Under the pieces are notes generated by a model that ran no database searches, was not told the DNA's origin, and saw only the letters and a program-made list of their open reading frames with translations. The translations under genes were made by a program, and so were the position numbers. From the NCBI GenBank assembly GCA_020724365.1, contig DYHD01000001.1:67637-131636 (forward strand): a DNA stretch of 64,000 bases, in the 5' to 3' direction. Shown here in pieces: positions 18,387 to 27,741 of the stretch (positions within the stretch are counted from its first letter, which is position 1; each line of letters opens with the position of its first letter). The stretch comes from Thermodesulfovibrio yellowstonii (GTDB taxonomy: Bacteria; Nitrospirota; Thermodesulfovibrionia; Thermodesulfovibrionales; Dissulfurispiraceae).

Positions 18387-19394
18387 TTATCTTAAAAAAT
18401 CAAATAATGACTGAGAAAGCTGCTTTACTGATGACTGTCTCAATGCCTGTATAGCTGTCTCATGTTTTGTTATTGTGCTAATTATTTCGGCTAAATCTAC
18501 ATCCTCAGTATTAGAAAGAACTGTCTTGAGATTTAAGGTGCTGTCTTCGTTGTTTGCAATTTGATTGTCTATCCGATTGAGTATAGCTCCAGCATAAGCC
18601 TGATGATTGATTATATTATTGAATGCTTTTTCAAAAGGCTTCATTAAAGCTTCTACTCTTGTAACATCGTTGCTATTAAGTGCAGAAGTCAGGATATTCG
18701 TCATCTGCATAACATTTGAATAGTTGAATGTATCTAAAACGGTAATATTATCAGTATCTCTTATCTCAACTGTAATCATTGTGTCAGCGCCAGGAATATA
18801 ATGAATATACTTACCGTCATTCAATCTTAACTCTTCTGGTGCAGCCATTGTATATCCAAAAATGTGAACTCCGGGAGAGTTAATTGGTATAGCAGCTTCC
18901 TTATCAATCATTACATTAATGTAACCTTCATCACCCTGATAATTATATGTTGTGGAATTAAAAGACTGAATGTCAGTTCTATATCCAGAAAACATATACC
19001 TGTCTCTGAATTTGCTATTTGAGAGATTCAAGAGATGGTCTTTTAATTGTCCAACCTCATTGGCTATAGATTGTCTTCCCAATGCATCAGTATTATCACT
19101 CACCCCTATGAGTATTAGTTCTTTTATTCGGGTTAAAGTATCAGCGACAGAAGACATCTTCATTTCTGTAAAGCTGAGATGAGAAATAGCTTCATCTATA
19201 TTTCTCATATATTGATTATTTAGATTGATGCTCAATTTATAGTCAAGGGATCTTGTTATCCCTACCACATCATCAGAAGGCTTATTGATTTTCTTGCCCG
19301 TCGCAAGCTTCTCGCTGCTATCAGACAAATGTGTAAGATTCCTCTGAAGGGATCGCACAAACTGATTATATATCATGAATGATGTAACTCTCAT
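18387..19394 (-). CDS. flgL: Flagellar hook-filament junction protein FlgL
   Basis: A 335-residue flagellin-like junction protein (HAP3). The flagellin N-domain pattern LTHLSDSSEKLATGKKINKPSDD and the C-terminal coiled region (DLAEIISTITKHETAIQALRQSS, LSQSLFDFL) are visible in order. FlgL caps the hook end and carries the filament. The start overlaps the flgK stop by 4 bases. Confidence 0.95.
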   Translation of the reverse strand: MRVTSFMIYNQFVRSLQRNLTHLSDSSEKLATGKKINKPSDDVVGITRSLDYKLSINLNNQYMRNIDEAISHLSFTEMKMSSVADTLTRIKELILIGVSDNTDALGRQSIANEVGQLKDHLLNLSNSKFRDRYMFSGYRTDIQSFNSTTYNYQGDEGYINVMIDKEAAIPINSPGVHIFGYTMAAPEELRLNDGKYIHYIPGADTMITVEIRDTDNITVLDTFNYSNVMQMTNILTSALNSNDVTRVEALMKPFEKAFNNIINHQAYAGAILNRIDNQIANNEDSTLNLKTVLSNTEDVDLAEIISTITKHETAIQALRQSSVKQLSQSLFDFLR

Positions 19395-21007
19395 AGGTTT
19401 AAAATAGTCTGCAGTAATTCATCTGTTACTTTGATCATTTTTGCAGCCGCCTCATAAGAACGTTGAAATTTCACTAAATTAATTGCCTCTTCATCCAAAG
19501 ATACTCCAGAAATAGATTCCCGCCTTTTTGATATTTCCATTAGAAGATTCTCTTCAAATGAAAAACTATCTCTTGAAGCTGAGGCAAAAGATGCTGTCTC
19601 GGAGATAATGCCTCTGTAATAATTTGTATATGTTAAATTGCCAAGATCATTTATTTGATTTTGTGAAAGTTGTATGATTGCCAGTGCATTTTCATTGTTT
19701 GCGGGCAGTCCTGCTGTATTTGATGATGCGGCAATCTTGCTTGGATCAGAGATTGCGACGCCAAAATTCTTAACCGATTGCGTTAACGGGCTTATGAAAA
19801 ATTTATCACGAGCAGCAACTGTACCTGTAATGGTTATGTTGATGCCTTCAAATGAAATGGAATTGCCTGAAACATAAGCACCTGTTGCAACTATCGAACC
19901 AGTGCCCCTATTTGTTACATAATAATTGCTTGCGGAATCGAAAGTAACATCATATTCATCAAGTGTTACCTGTGCATAATCTGCTATTGCAGCAGTAATA
20001 TCTGCACCATCAGAAAAATCTTTTGTAAAAAGACTGAATGGTATAAAAAAATCATTTAAATTTGATGAATCTAGTCCGTAACCTGAACGGTGGACAAGAT
20101 TTATTTCTTTGATGATGGATGCTATTAGTCTGCGGAATTTATATTGTATGTTATTTTGAATATCGTCTCGGGCATCTAACAAACCTCCCATCCTGCCTTT
20201 TTCGATATATTTAGTAACATTTATGCCATCCAGAATGAGTTCCTTATCTGAATTATCGTTTAATGTTGTTGAGAGAGGATTAGTTTTAACACCGTACACG
20301 AGATTCCTCATGCCTACCATTACAGTTATACTCCCAAGGTCATCTTCATAAGTGCTGATATCAATAAGTTCTGAGAGTTGATTTAAATAAACCTGCCTCT
20401 GATCTCTATAATCATGAGCTGAATTAGGACTACCTGCTTCGGTCTCGAGGATTTTTTCATTGAGTGAAGCTATATTTATTGCGAGTTTATTGATGCGTGA
20501 GATCAAATTGTCTATCTCTTCATTGATATATTTAAGATTATCGAGTAAATCTTGTTCTATCTTCTTTGCTGCGTCAACTAATGCATGAGAGCTTTGTAGT
20601 AAAACAACTCTTTGGGGAGAACTCTCAGGATTTGTAGCAACCTCATGCCAGGCATTGAAGTAGTCATTAAAGGATTTCGAGAGCCCGAAATTTTGCGCCT
20701 CATTAAAAATCTGTTCAATTCTGCTATATGTCTCTATTAATGAATAAGATCTGCCATAGTTCTGGTGTTGTTTAAGCAGTTGTGATTCGATAAATTCTTC
20801 ATAAGACCTTCGAATACCAAGGAATGCAACACCCCTGCCTATCAATCCGCCCTTGCCAAAAACAGGGGACATAGTTGTCAATACAGCTTCTTGTCTGCTA
20901 AAACCAGGGGTATTAATATTGGCGATATTATGACTGATTATGTTTAACGCCTTCATATTAACATATAAAGCCGTCTTGCCGATGTCGAGCATTCCAAGAA
21001 TGGACAA
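19391..21007 (-). CDS. flgK: Flagellar hook-associated protein FlgK
   Basis: A 538-residue HAP1 linking hook and filament. The N-terminal rod-type motif ALNIISHNIANINTPGFSRQEA is followed by SRINKLAINIASLNEKI. The C-terminal SGVSLDEEAINLVKFQRSYEAAAKMIKVTDELLQT region is the family's end motif (key: LDEE, NL, FQ-SY-A-A). The length is normal. The start comes one base after the flgN stop. Confidence 0.96.
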   Translation of the reverse strand: MSILGMLDIGKTALYVNMKALNIISHNIANINTPGFSRQEAVLTTMSPVFGKGGLIGRGVAFLGIRRSYEEFIESQLLKQHQNYGRSYSLIETYSRIEQIFNEAQNFGLSKSFNDYFNAWHEVATNPESSPQRVVLLQSSHALVDAAKKIEQDLLDNLKYINEEIDNLISRINKLAINIASLNEKILETEAGSPNSAHDYRDQRQVYLNQLSELIDISTYEDDLGSITVMVGMRNLVYGVKTNPLSTTLNDNSDKELILDGINVTKYIEKGRMGGLLDARDDIQNNIQYKFRRLIASIIKEINLVHRSGYGLDSSNLNDFFIPFSLFTKDFSDGADITAAIADYAQVTLDEYDVTFDSASNYYVTNRGTGSIVATGAYVSGNSISFEGINITITGTVAARDKFFISPLTQSVKNFGVAISDPSKIAASSNTAGLPANNENALAIIQLSQNQINDLGNLTYTNYYRGIISETASFASASRDSFSFEENLLMEISKRRESISGVSLDEEAINLVKFQRSYEAAAKMIKVTDELLQTILNL

Positions 21008-21008
21008 A

Positions 21009-21464
21009 TTAAGCCTCCATTGACAGCATATTAGGTTTTTGAGGAGAATTTATTTTCAGACCTGTTGATTCAAAAAAGCCGATTGTATTTTTGAAAAAAA
21101 AGTTTGTTCTATCTATGAGAATTCTATTAAATTCATTTAGTTCTGCTATGCTCTGTATCAGCGATAAAAGCTGCAGACGAAGAGACTCGAATGAATCGTC
21201 CCCATCAATCTTAAAAAGGATGCTCTGATCTATTTCTCCCCTAATGCCATTTTCTATATAATATTTTTTGAGAAGTCTTTTCCTCTCGTTCTCGAGGAGC
21301 TTTAATCTCATTACAATAGTATCCTTTTCCTTTAATAAATCTTCGATTTGAGAGGTATGAAGATTAACCAAATACAGCCTTTCTTTCTGAAGCAAAATCT
21401 GAAGCACGCTGTATCCATTGATTAATTCACTCATAATAGCTTTAATGCCATCTGATGTATTCAT
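21009..21464 (-). CDS. flgN: FlgN-like flagellar export chaperone
   Basis: A 151-residue mostly helical protein with coiled-coil character (LLQKERLYLVNLHTSQIEDL and KLLENERKRLLKKY). Sequence alone gives weak similarity. The call rests on position: between flgM and flgK, where FlgN, the chaperone for FlgK and FlgL, is normally encoded. Overlaps flgM by 4 bases. Confidence 0.75.
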   Translation of the reverse strand: MNTSDGIKAIMSELINGYSVLQILLQKERLYLVNLHTSQIEDLLKEKDTIVMRLKLLENERKRLLKKYYIENGIRGEIDQSILFKIDGDDSFESLRLQLLSLIQSIAELNEFNRILIDRTNFFFKNTIGFFESTGLKINSPQKPNMLSMEA

Positions 21465-21754
21465 ATTTCATTAAGTATGCTTTGGGCTATTTGTAAGGGG
21501 TTAATATTATAGTTGCCTGATTCTATTGCCTTCTTGACTTCAGCAACCTTATCTGCTCTTACATCAGGCATCTGGCTAATCATTGACATAAGCTCTGCAA
21601 CCTCTCTTGCCTTTCCAGATATATCTACCCTATCAGATGTAACCGTCTTTTCAGTAGATTGTGGTGATTCTTTGGCGTCTGGCTTGGTTATTTTTTGTAG
21701 ATTTTGCTGAGCCAAGTCCTGCAATTGCGAAGGTTTATTATTGTATATCTTCAC
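21461..21754 (-). CDS. flgM: Anti-sigma-28 factor FlgM
   Basis: A 97-residue FlgM. The C-terminal half shows DRVDISGKAREVAELMSMI and VRADKVAEVKKAIESGNYN, followed by NPLQIAQSIL, the sigma-28-binding part. FlgM holds FliA until it is exported through the finished hook. A sigma-28-type promoter just upstream indicates autoregulation. A GGAGGT-type ribosome site precedes the ATG. Confidence 0.93.
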   Translation of the reverse strand: MKIYNNKPSQLQDLAQQNLQKITKPDAKESPQSTEKTVTSDRVDISGKAREVAELMSMISQMPDVRADKVAEVKKAIESGNYNINPLQIAQSILNEI

Positions 21755-21785
21755 TTTTTACCTCCTTCAGAGGGTTTTTACTATA

Positions 21786-21813
21786 TTATCGGATTTTTCA
21801 TTCTTTTTCTTTA
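21786..21813 (-). promoter_or_regulatory. Sigma-28-type promoter for flgM
   Basis: On the minus strand, TAAA (21810-21813) is followed after 16 bases by TCCGATAA (21786-21793), against the known sigma-28 pattern TAAA-N15-GCCGATAA. It is about 30 bases upstream of flgM, the usual place for a late flagellar promoter. Confidence 0.6.
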
Positions 21814-21888
21814 ATTTTATGAGATATCAAGAAATTTTGCAGGGTTGAGCCTTCCATCCATTATATATAATCTCAAAATACAAATAAT

Positions 21889-22200
21889 TTATCTATCTTG
21901 TCTCTGAAAATAATTTTCTTTGTCGAGGCTTTTTAAAAGCATCTCTTTAATGCCAAGACCTTTTTCAGCACAGAGCCTTGCAAGTTCCATATCAAACAAG
22001 TTGGTATAAATCTCCCCACCAAGACCATTTTTGGATGATTCTCCAATGGTCTTTCTCATAGCCTTGATTAATTCGTAGGCAAAAAGGGTCTCCATCTCTG
22101 TTGCAGCAGCCTTGATGGCTTCGGGGTCGTTCCTCTCCTTAATTGAATCAAGATTTTTTAAATGTCCTGATGATAAATGATGTATATTAAAGACTGGCAT
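21889..22200 (-). CDS. flgJ: FlgJ-type rod-binding protein (no muramidase domain)
   Basis: A 103-residue protein equal to the N-terminal domain of FlgJ, the rod cap. Visible are EAIKAAATEMETLFAYELIKAMRKT and GGEIYTNLFDMELARLCAEKGLGI. The peptidoglycan hydrolase domain of the enterobacterial protein is absent, as in many other phyla, so wall opening must be done by another enzyme. ATG overlaps the flgI stop by one base. Confidence 0.93.
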   Translation of the reverse strand: MPVFNIHHLSSGHLKNLDSIKERNDPEAIKAAATEMETLFAYELIKAMRKTIGESSKNGLGGEIYTNLFDMELARLCAEKGLGIKEMLLKSLDKENYFQRQDR

Positions 22201-23309
22201 TACATAATCTCCACTTCTGCCTTTAGGGCACCTGATTTTCTTAATGCTTGTAATATTGAGATTAAATCCCTCGGAGTTACTCCCAGCGCATTCAAAGCTT
22301 TTACAATCTCACCAAGATTAACGCCTGATACCTGAACAAGAGATGCCTTTTCTTCTCTAACCTTAACCTCTTGCTTTGGCACTACAACCGTTTCAGCAGT
22401 TGGGGGCGCAAAAGGCGGAGGCTGATAGACTTTATATTCTGTCCTAACCTCTATTGTTAAGTTTCCATGGGCAATTGCAACTGGTGAAATCTTAACATTT
22501 TCTCCTATTACTATTGTGCCTGTCTTTTCGTTCACAACAACCCTTGCAGAGACATCTACTGTAACATTTATACCTTCTATTTGAGATATGAAATCAGCAA
22601 TTGTGTCAGTATGTTGAGGAGGTATCTTGATTCTAATTGATGAAGGGTCAATAGTAAAAGCATATTCAGATTGCAATGTCTCATTTATCATCTTTGTAAG
22701 AGCACTTGCAGTTGTAAAGTCAGGTTTATGCAGAAATAATCTTAAATAGCCATTGCTGCCTAATGTGAAAGGTGGATCCTTTTCAATTATTACACCCTCT
22801 GGCACTCTGCCAGCAGTGGGATGATTTTTTTGCACCCTTGTGCCTCCACCACCGCCTATGAATCCACCTATTGAAACAGGTCCTTGAGCAAGCGCATATA
22901 CATTGCCATCTGCTGCTTTCAGAGGAGTAATTAATAAAGTTCCTCCCTGTAGGTTTTTTGCATCACCGATTGTTGATACCAATGCATCAATCCTCATTCC
23001 CGGCTTAGGAAAAGGCTGCATAGTCGCTGTTACTATAACGGCTGCAGTATTTTTAGCTTTGATATCATTAGGTCTAACAGCGAGCCCCATCCTCTGAAGC
23101 ATATTTGCAATACTTTGCATAGTAGAGATTCCTTTATCACCAGTTCCCTCCAGCCCTACTACAAGTCCATATCCTATCAATTGGTTTTCTCTTACTCCCT
23201 CAAAGCTTGCTATGTCCTTAATTCTTTCAGCATAAATTTCTGTCAATACTGAAAGATTAGCTACTAATATGAATAAAATGAAAAATATAGTTTTTTTGAT
23301 TATTTTCAT
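22200..23309 (-). CDS. flgI: Flagellar P-ring protein FlgI
   Basis: A 369-residue periplasmic protein with a signal peptide (KTIFFILFILVANLSVLTEIYA). Then RIKDIASFEGVRENQLIGYGLVVGL, TAAVIVTATMQPFPKPGMRID, AQGPVSIGGF and the end VNLGEIVKALNALGVTPRDLI are all classic FlgI. It forms the ring in the peptidoglycan layer around the rod and shows that the cell is diderm. Confidence 0.97.
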   Translation of the reverse strand: MKIIKKTIFFILFILVANLSVLTEIYAERIKDIASFEGVRENQLIGYGLVVGLEGTGDKGISTMQSIANMLQRMGLAVRPNDIKAKNTAAVIVTATMQPFPKPGMRIDALVSTIGDAKNLQGGTLLITPLKAADGNVYALAQGPVSIGGFIGGGGGTRVQKNHPTAGRVPEGVIIEKDPPFTLGSNGYLRLFLHKPDFTTASALTKMINETLQSEYAFTIDPSSIRIKIPPQHTDTIADFISQIEGINVTVDVSARVVVNEKTGTIVIGENVKISPVAIAHGNLTIEVRTEYKVYQPPPFAPPTAETVVVPKQEVKVREEKASLVQVSGVNLGEIVKALNALGVTPRDLISILQALRKSGALKAEVEIM

Positions 23310-23341
23310 TTCTTAGTATTCCTATAGTTTCAATTACTTAT

Positions 23342-24070
23342 TTAAAATGGCCAGACCCTATCAATAAATCTTGCAAGCCAGCCAGGGCTTTGTTTCTCTT
23401 GTAAAACTCCATCACCGACAAAGAATATCTCAGCATTTGCAACCTTGCTGCTTAAAACCGTATTGTCAACTGCTACATCCTCAGTTCTTATCATTCCTCT
23501 TAAGACGAGTATCTGTTTTTCATTATTAATTGTTATCTCTTTTCTCGATTCTATCGTAAGATTGCCATTCGGCATCACCTCTACCACCTTCGCAGTAATA
23601 GTGCCTATAAGCCTCCCTTCTCTATTTGTCTCGCCTGTGCCTTGAAATTCACTCTTCATTGAACCCTTAACAGATGGCGAGAATGTATGACCTTTGCCAT
23701 ATAGGTTCTCGAGGTTAAGATTATTTGGTATCCCAAAGATAGTATTCACCCCTGCATCGAGTTCAGATTCCCTTGTTGCTGTAGTATCAGCTGTTCCTGA
23801 ACCTGCGATAGTCTCTATAACTCTAATAGTTACTAAGTCATTAAGCCTTCTTGCCCTCGTATCCTCATAAAGACTTGCCCTTTCAACCCATAATGAGTTT
23901 GCAGTTGGTTTAATGATCCTTTCTTCCTGATAGACATATTTTGGAGGACGCTCCGGCAATTGCGGTGTAGTGGCGCAAGAAGTCAATGATAAGACAAAGC
24001 ATATAAAAATGAATAAATAATAATTTGATTTATTTATTAACTTAAAATTCAACCTTGACTGTACTTTCAT
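23342..24070 (-). CDS. flgH: Flagellar L-ring lipoprotein FlgH
   Basis: An outer-membrane ring lipoprotein of about 242 residues. The lipobox is LTSC near residue 32, after a hydrophobic segment. Conserved parts are SLWVERASLYEDTRARRLNDLVTI (key: SLW, D-RA-R-ND), MKSEFQGTGETNREGRL, and VVEVMPNGNLTIESRKEI. I start at ATG 24070, about 7 bases after AGGGGTG, rather than the TTG at 24073. It overlaps the end of flgA by about 29 bases. Confidence 0.95.
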   Translation of the reverse strand: MKVQSRLNFKLINKSNYYLFIFICFVLSLTSCATTPQLPERPPKYVYQEERIIKPTANSLWVERASLYEDTRARRLNDLVTIRVIETIAGSGTADTTATRESELDAGVNTIFGIPNNLNLENLYGKGHTFSPSVKGSMKSEFQGTGETNREGRLIGTITAKVVEVMPNGNLTIESRKEITINNEKQILVLRGMIRTEDVAVDNTVLSSKVANAEIFFVGDGVLQEKQSPGWLARFIDRVWPF

Positions 24071-24746
24071 CAACGAGCACCCCTGATATGACTTTCTTAG
24101 AAGATAGGTTCATAACCTTAGCTTTACCGCCGACATAAGCGTTGTTTTTAATTTCTCCAGTTGTTCTTATAATAAAATGAGGAGATTCAATTACTACAAA
24201 AACCATCTGCCCTTTTCTTACAACCCTTTTCTCTTGAAGCGATGCATCAACAATAGGCGTATTGGCATTCACTGGACGACTCAACTGCTTTCCAACTGCA
24301 TCGTTTATCTTATTTATAGCTCCTCTCGGTATCTTTGTAACATCAAACAATGTAAGATATACATCTGTAAGCTCAAGATAATCACCTTTTCTCATTGATT
24401 TACTGCTCATTACAACCCATTCATATGCCTTAACATGAGCTGTGGCATTAATTCTCTTACCATCTTGCAGTTCGACTGAGAAGGCTGTTTTGCCTGGAGG
24501 TGGCTTTTGAAATAATATCCTTTTAGGTAGTTCATTAATTTCTGAGTTTGCACTAAGGTCGGAGATTTCAATTTCAGCCCATGGAAAATTCTTCTTAATA
24601 TATGACTTCATTATGCCATTGAGGTCATAAGTTTCAGCAAAACAATTATTAGTAAATAAAAAAAGGATTCCATAAATAATCAATGTCATCAAGAATAAGA
24701 TTTTCTTAAACAGTTGTATATGTTTAATTAGATAAAGGCTTTTCAT
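24042..24746 (-). CDS. flgA: Flagellar P-ring assembly chaperone FlgA
   Basis: A 234-residue periplasmic chaperone for FlgI. The signal peptide spans about residues 12-38 (ends NCFAE). The C-terminal SAF-like domain holds VMSSKSMRKGDYLELTDVYL, TPIVDASLQEKRVVRKGQMV and VIESPHFIIRTTGE. Encoded between flgG and flgH as in many flagellar operons. Confidence 0.92.
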   Translation of the reverse strand: MKSLYLIKHIQLFKKILFLMTLIIYGILFLFTNNCFAETYDLNGIMKSYIKKNFPWAEIEISDLSANSEINELPKRILFQKPPPGKTAFSVELQDGKRINATAHVKAYEWVVMSSKSMRKGDYLELTDVYLTLFDVTKIPRGAINKINDAVGKQLSRPVNANTPIVDASLQEKRVVRKGQMVFVVIESPHFIIRTTGEIKNNAYVGGKAKVMNLSSKKVISGVLVDESTVKVEF

Positions 24747-24768
24747 TGATTTTCCTTGTTTTTAATAA

Positions 24769-25557
24769 TTATCTCTTCAGATTATTAGCGGTCTGGAGCA
24801 TTTCATCAGAAGCCTGAACAGCCTTGGAATTAATCTCATAAGCTCTTTGACTGATAATCATATTAACCATTTCCTGAACAACATTGACATTACTTAATTC
24901 TATAAATCCTTGATTGATAGTTCCAAGCCCTTCTGTAGCTGGATTGCCAGTAGTTGCTTCACCAGATGATTCGGTAGCAATAAAAAGATTTTTGCCGATT
25001 GGTTTTAGACCACCAGGATTTATAAAACGAGATAGCTCAATCTGACCAATCTCCACTGGTGTAATGCTTCCTGCTTGCACTACTGATATCCTTCCATCTG
25101 AACTTATATTAGTGCTTAAGGTGTTGGCTGGAACGGTTATCGCAGGCTCAAGTGGATAACCATCTGAGTTTACTATGCGACCTTCATTGTCTAGCTTGAA
25201 GGCGCCAGATCTTGTATATGCAACCGTGCCATCAGGCATTGATATCTGGAAAAAACCATCACCTTCTATAACAAGGTCAAGGGGGTTAGTAGTGTGCATA
25301 AAATCCCCTTGATCAAACATTTTTTGAACAGCGATAGGCTTTACGCCTAATCCGACTTGGATGCCGGTTGGTGCTTGCGCCCCTTCAGCGGAAGCAGCGC
25401 CTGGGGTTTTTATGTTCTGATATATTAACTCCTGAAAGTCTGCTCGTCCTTTTTTGTAGCCAACAGTATTAACATTGGCAAGGTTGTTGGCTATCACATC
25501 AATATTAATCTTCTGCGCCTCCATTCCTGTAGCAGCAGTGAATAATGACCTTATCAT
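24769..25557 (-). CDS. flgG: Flagellar distal rod protein FlgG
   Basis: A 262-residue rod protein. N-terminus: [37 protein letters not shown] (family pattern [11 protein letters not shown]). The C-terminal [34 protein letters not shown] pattern is the family end motif (key residues RAYE, S-K, D-M). The length of 262 is the standard one for FlgG, which separates it from the shorter FlgF that precedes it by one codon boundary. Confidence 0.96.
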   Translation of the reverse strand: [262 protein letters not shown]

Positions 25558-26265
25558 TTATAACCTCCCTACTTCATTATTGATCTTTCCTGTTGCCTCA
25601 TCAAAGGTATGTATAGCTTTTTGATATGTTTCATAATCCCGCATGGTGTGGATCATTTTAATCATTTCTCTTATAATGTTTACATTTGAGGTTTCTAAGA
25701 AACCCTGTTTTATCTCAGCCTTCGCTTTTGTGCCTTGCTCATTTGTATGAAACATGCTTTCACCAGTCTTTGTAAGATTTGCAGGCTGTTGAAAATCAAT
25801 AATTTTAATGACATCAACTTGAACCTTATTGACAGAGACTGAGCCTGTTGGACTTATCTCTATTTTACCTTCAGGTAATTTGATGGGACCTTTTTCACCC
25901 AGAACCTTTATGCCATTATAAGTGATAAGAAAACCTTCCTTATCTTTTTTAAAATCACCCCTCCTTGTAAAATAATTGCCCTCAAGGGCTATGAAGCCTT
26001 TCCCGTCAATAGCTATATCGAAGGCATTGCCTGTTTTAATAAGATTTCCATCTGAAAAATCTGTTATCATTGGCGAATGAAAGCTCATAGCCTTTAAATC
26101 TAATTCAGAACTAACTAAATCCTGCGGTATCAAATAATCATTGAAGGATATCTTGCCTTTTTTATACCCAATGGTATCAGCATTGGCAAGATTTTGAGAA
26201 ATAACATCCATATGCAACTGCCTTAAGACTGCTCCAGATAATGCTATGTATATCGCTTTGTTCAT
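25558..26265 (-). CDS. flgF: Flagellar proximal rod protein FlgF
   Basis: A 235-residue rod protein with the same end motifs as FlgG (VISQNLANADTIGYKKGKISF near the start; NVNIIREMIKMIHTMRDYETYQKA near the end) and a shorter middle. First gene of the flagellar operon in this direction. It has no ribosome site, and a sigma-54-type promoter at 26278-26292 predicts a transcript starting within a base or two of the ATG. Confidence 0.93.
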   Translation of the reverse strand: MNKAIYIALSGAVLRQLHMDVISQNLANADTIGYKKGKISFNDYLIPQDLVSSELDLKAMSFHSPMITDFSDGNLIKTGNAFDIAIDGKGFIALEGNYFTRRGDFKKDKEGFLITYNGIKVLGEKGPIKLPEGKIEISPTGSVSVNKVQVDVIKIIDFQQPANLTKTGESMFHTNEQGTKAKAEIKQGFLETSNVNIIREMIKMIHTMRDYETYQKAIHTFDEATGKINNEVGRL

Positions 26266-26277
26266 GCAAAATTGAAA

Positions 26278-26292
26278 GCAAAGTTAATGCCA
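26278..26292 (-). promoter_or_regulatory. Sigma-54-type promoter for the flgF operon
   Basis: On the minus strand, TGGCATTAACTTTGC matches the sigma-54 pattern TGGCAC-N5-TTGC with GG and GC separated by the required 10 bases. Its predicted +1, near 26266, abuts the flgF ATG at 26265. Confidence 0.65.
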
Positions 26293-26381
26293 GATTGAAA
26301 AGATACAAATAGAGAGGCTCTAAACGAAGAATTGATATTTAAGGAGGGAAGAATTTTCCTACATGGAAATATCTGCCTGCA

Positions 26382-26732
26382 TTAATTTTTCTTGAGGTTT
26401 AAAAAAAGTTCTACTTCGCCGGCGGGTATATCGAGAAGTTTAGAAATTTCTTCAATTTTCATTCCTTTATTTTTCAAATAAAGAATTTCGTCATATTTAT
26501 CTGTTCTTGTCAGAGAAGGAATCTTGATAGAATCGGCTCTTTGTAAAAGCCTTTCTATGATCAATATTTTTTTATCTATGGCTGATTCCAGATCCTTTAG
26601 AGTGCTTATTTTCTGTTCAATTCTTTCAATTAATAGATCGGCTATCTCTTGAGCCTCTGCAAGCTGAAATGACATGATGTTATTATTCGCAACTTCGCTT
26701 TTGCCTTTGAATTTAATTAATTTATTAAACAT
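26382..26732 (-). CDS. Coiled-coil/HTH protein of the flagellar locus (DUF6115-like)
   Basis: A 116-residue protein. Residues about 20-70 form a coiled coil (AEAQEIADLLIERIEQKIST and following). Residues about 80-112 look like a helix-turn-helix (KYDEILYLKNKGMKIEEISK, LDIPAGEVELFL). That arrangement resembles the cytoplasmic part of small flagellar-locus proteins of the DUF6115/SwrB type, but without an obvious membrane helix. Function is not known. It starts 3 bases after the preceding 48-residue gene. Confidence 0.6.
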   Translation of the reverse strand: MFNKLIKFKGKSEVANNNIMSFQLAEAQEIADLLIERIEQKISTLKDLESAIDKKILIIERLLQRADSIKIPSLTRTDKYDEILYLKNKGMKIEEISKLLDIPAGEVELFLNLKKN

Positions 26733-26735
26733 TTA

Positions 26736-26882
26736 CTATACCCTGAGATCTATTTTGCCTTTTTCTTTTTTCTCTGATTTTTTGGGATTTTTGCGCTTTT
26801 TATATGGTAACTCCCTTATGTTTTCTTCCTTTTTAATAACATACGGTGTTTTAAATACCTTTTTTATGAATTCTATTGGCAT
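26736..26882 (-). CDS. Small basic hypothetical protein (48 residues)
   Basis: ATG at 26882 is preceded by AAGGAG at a good distance, and the product ends with a Lys-rich tail (KKRKNPKKSEKKEKGK). The frame stays open further upstream into the HDOD gene, but this start has the clear ribosome site. It lies between an HDOD gene and the coiled-coil gene, all on one strand. No family recognised. Confidence 0.55.
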   Translation of the reverse strand: MPIEFIKKVFKTPYVIKKEENIRELPYKKRKNPKKSEKKEKGKIDLRV

Positions 26883-26892
26883 AAAAAACTCC

Positions 26893-27741
26893 TTAATTTT
26901 GATAAGCCATTTTCTCGATAATAAACCTTTCTTTGAAGATTCCGATAATTTTATCAATCTCATTTTCAGGTATATCAAGAACCTTCAGCCATTTCTCTAT
27001 ACCTAGATCAATTTCTGGCAATGGTCTAATGTAACCTACACCGAGTCTTACACAAATTGCATCAGCTAATCCTATAGTGCCGCATAGGAGTGCTATATAA
27101 GGGTCAGTATATTTATTAAGAGATTCAATACTGTGATGTTTTAGGATTACTTCACACAAAAGGTCTGGAAAACCCCATTTTTGTGCGAGGTAATAACCTA
27201 CCTCTGTATGATCGAACCCCAATATTTCTTGTTCAACTATTATCAAAGGCAGTTTGCTTTCATTAACCTTTTGTAAAATCTGAGTAAATTTATCTGGCAT
27301 ACTATTATTAATTGCTACCTTACCTACATCATGCAAAAGACCTGCCACAACGGCCTCTTCTCTTCTAACATGACTAATAATTAAGCTTATGACGCCTGCA
27401 GCGATAGAGACACCTAAACTATGCTCCCATAGTTTCTGCTCTACCGCACCAAATCTTTTATATATACCACGAGTAGCTGCAGCGAGAACTATTAATCTCG
27501 TAACTTTTAATCCAAGTATTGAAAGAGCATCCGAGAGAGTGTCAATATTTTGTCTGACTCCATAAAAGGATGAATTGGCAATCTTTAATATCCTTGAGGT
27601 CATTGACTGATCAGCCATAATAGCTTTCTGAAGCTCCTGAAGAGAACTATTAGGATTATCTATTAATTCGATAACTCTTGCTGCTACCATAGGAACTGCT
27701 GGAAGATCTACCGCTTTTAAGATTATTTCTTTGGATGTCAT
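26893..27741 (-). CDS. HDOD-domain signalling protein
   Basis: A 282-residue HDOD protein. The HDOD start is LPAVPMVAARVIELIDNPNSS, then SRILKIANSSFYG, and an HD-like patch VVAGLLHDVGKVAINN that keeps His-Asp. HDOD proteins are non-catalytic or poorly characterised relatives of HD-GYP phosphodiesterases, often in motility and c-di-GMP networks. GGGGGGAG precedes the ATG. It stands directly upstream of the flagellar operon on the same strand. Confidence 0.9.
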   Translation of the reverse strand: MTSKEIILKAVDLPAVPMVAARVIELIDNPNSSLQELQKAIMADQSMTSRILKIANSSFYGVRQNIDTLSDALSILGLKVTRLIVLAAATRGIYKRFGAVEQKLWEHSLGVSIAAGVISLIISHVRREEAVVAGLLHDVGKVAINNSMPDKFTQILQKVNESKLPLIIVEQEILGFDHTEVGYYLAQKWGFPDLLCEVILKHHSIESLNKYTDPYIALLCGTIGLADAICVRLGVGYIRPLPEIDLGIEKWLKVLDIPENEIDKIIGIFKERFIIEKMAYQN

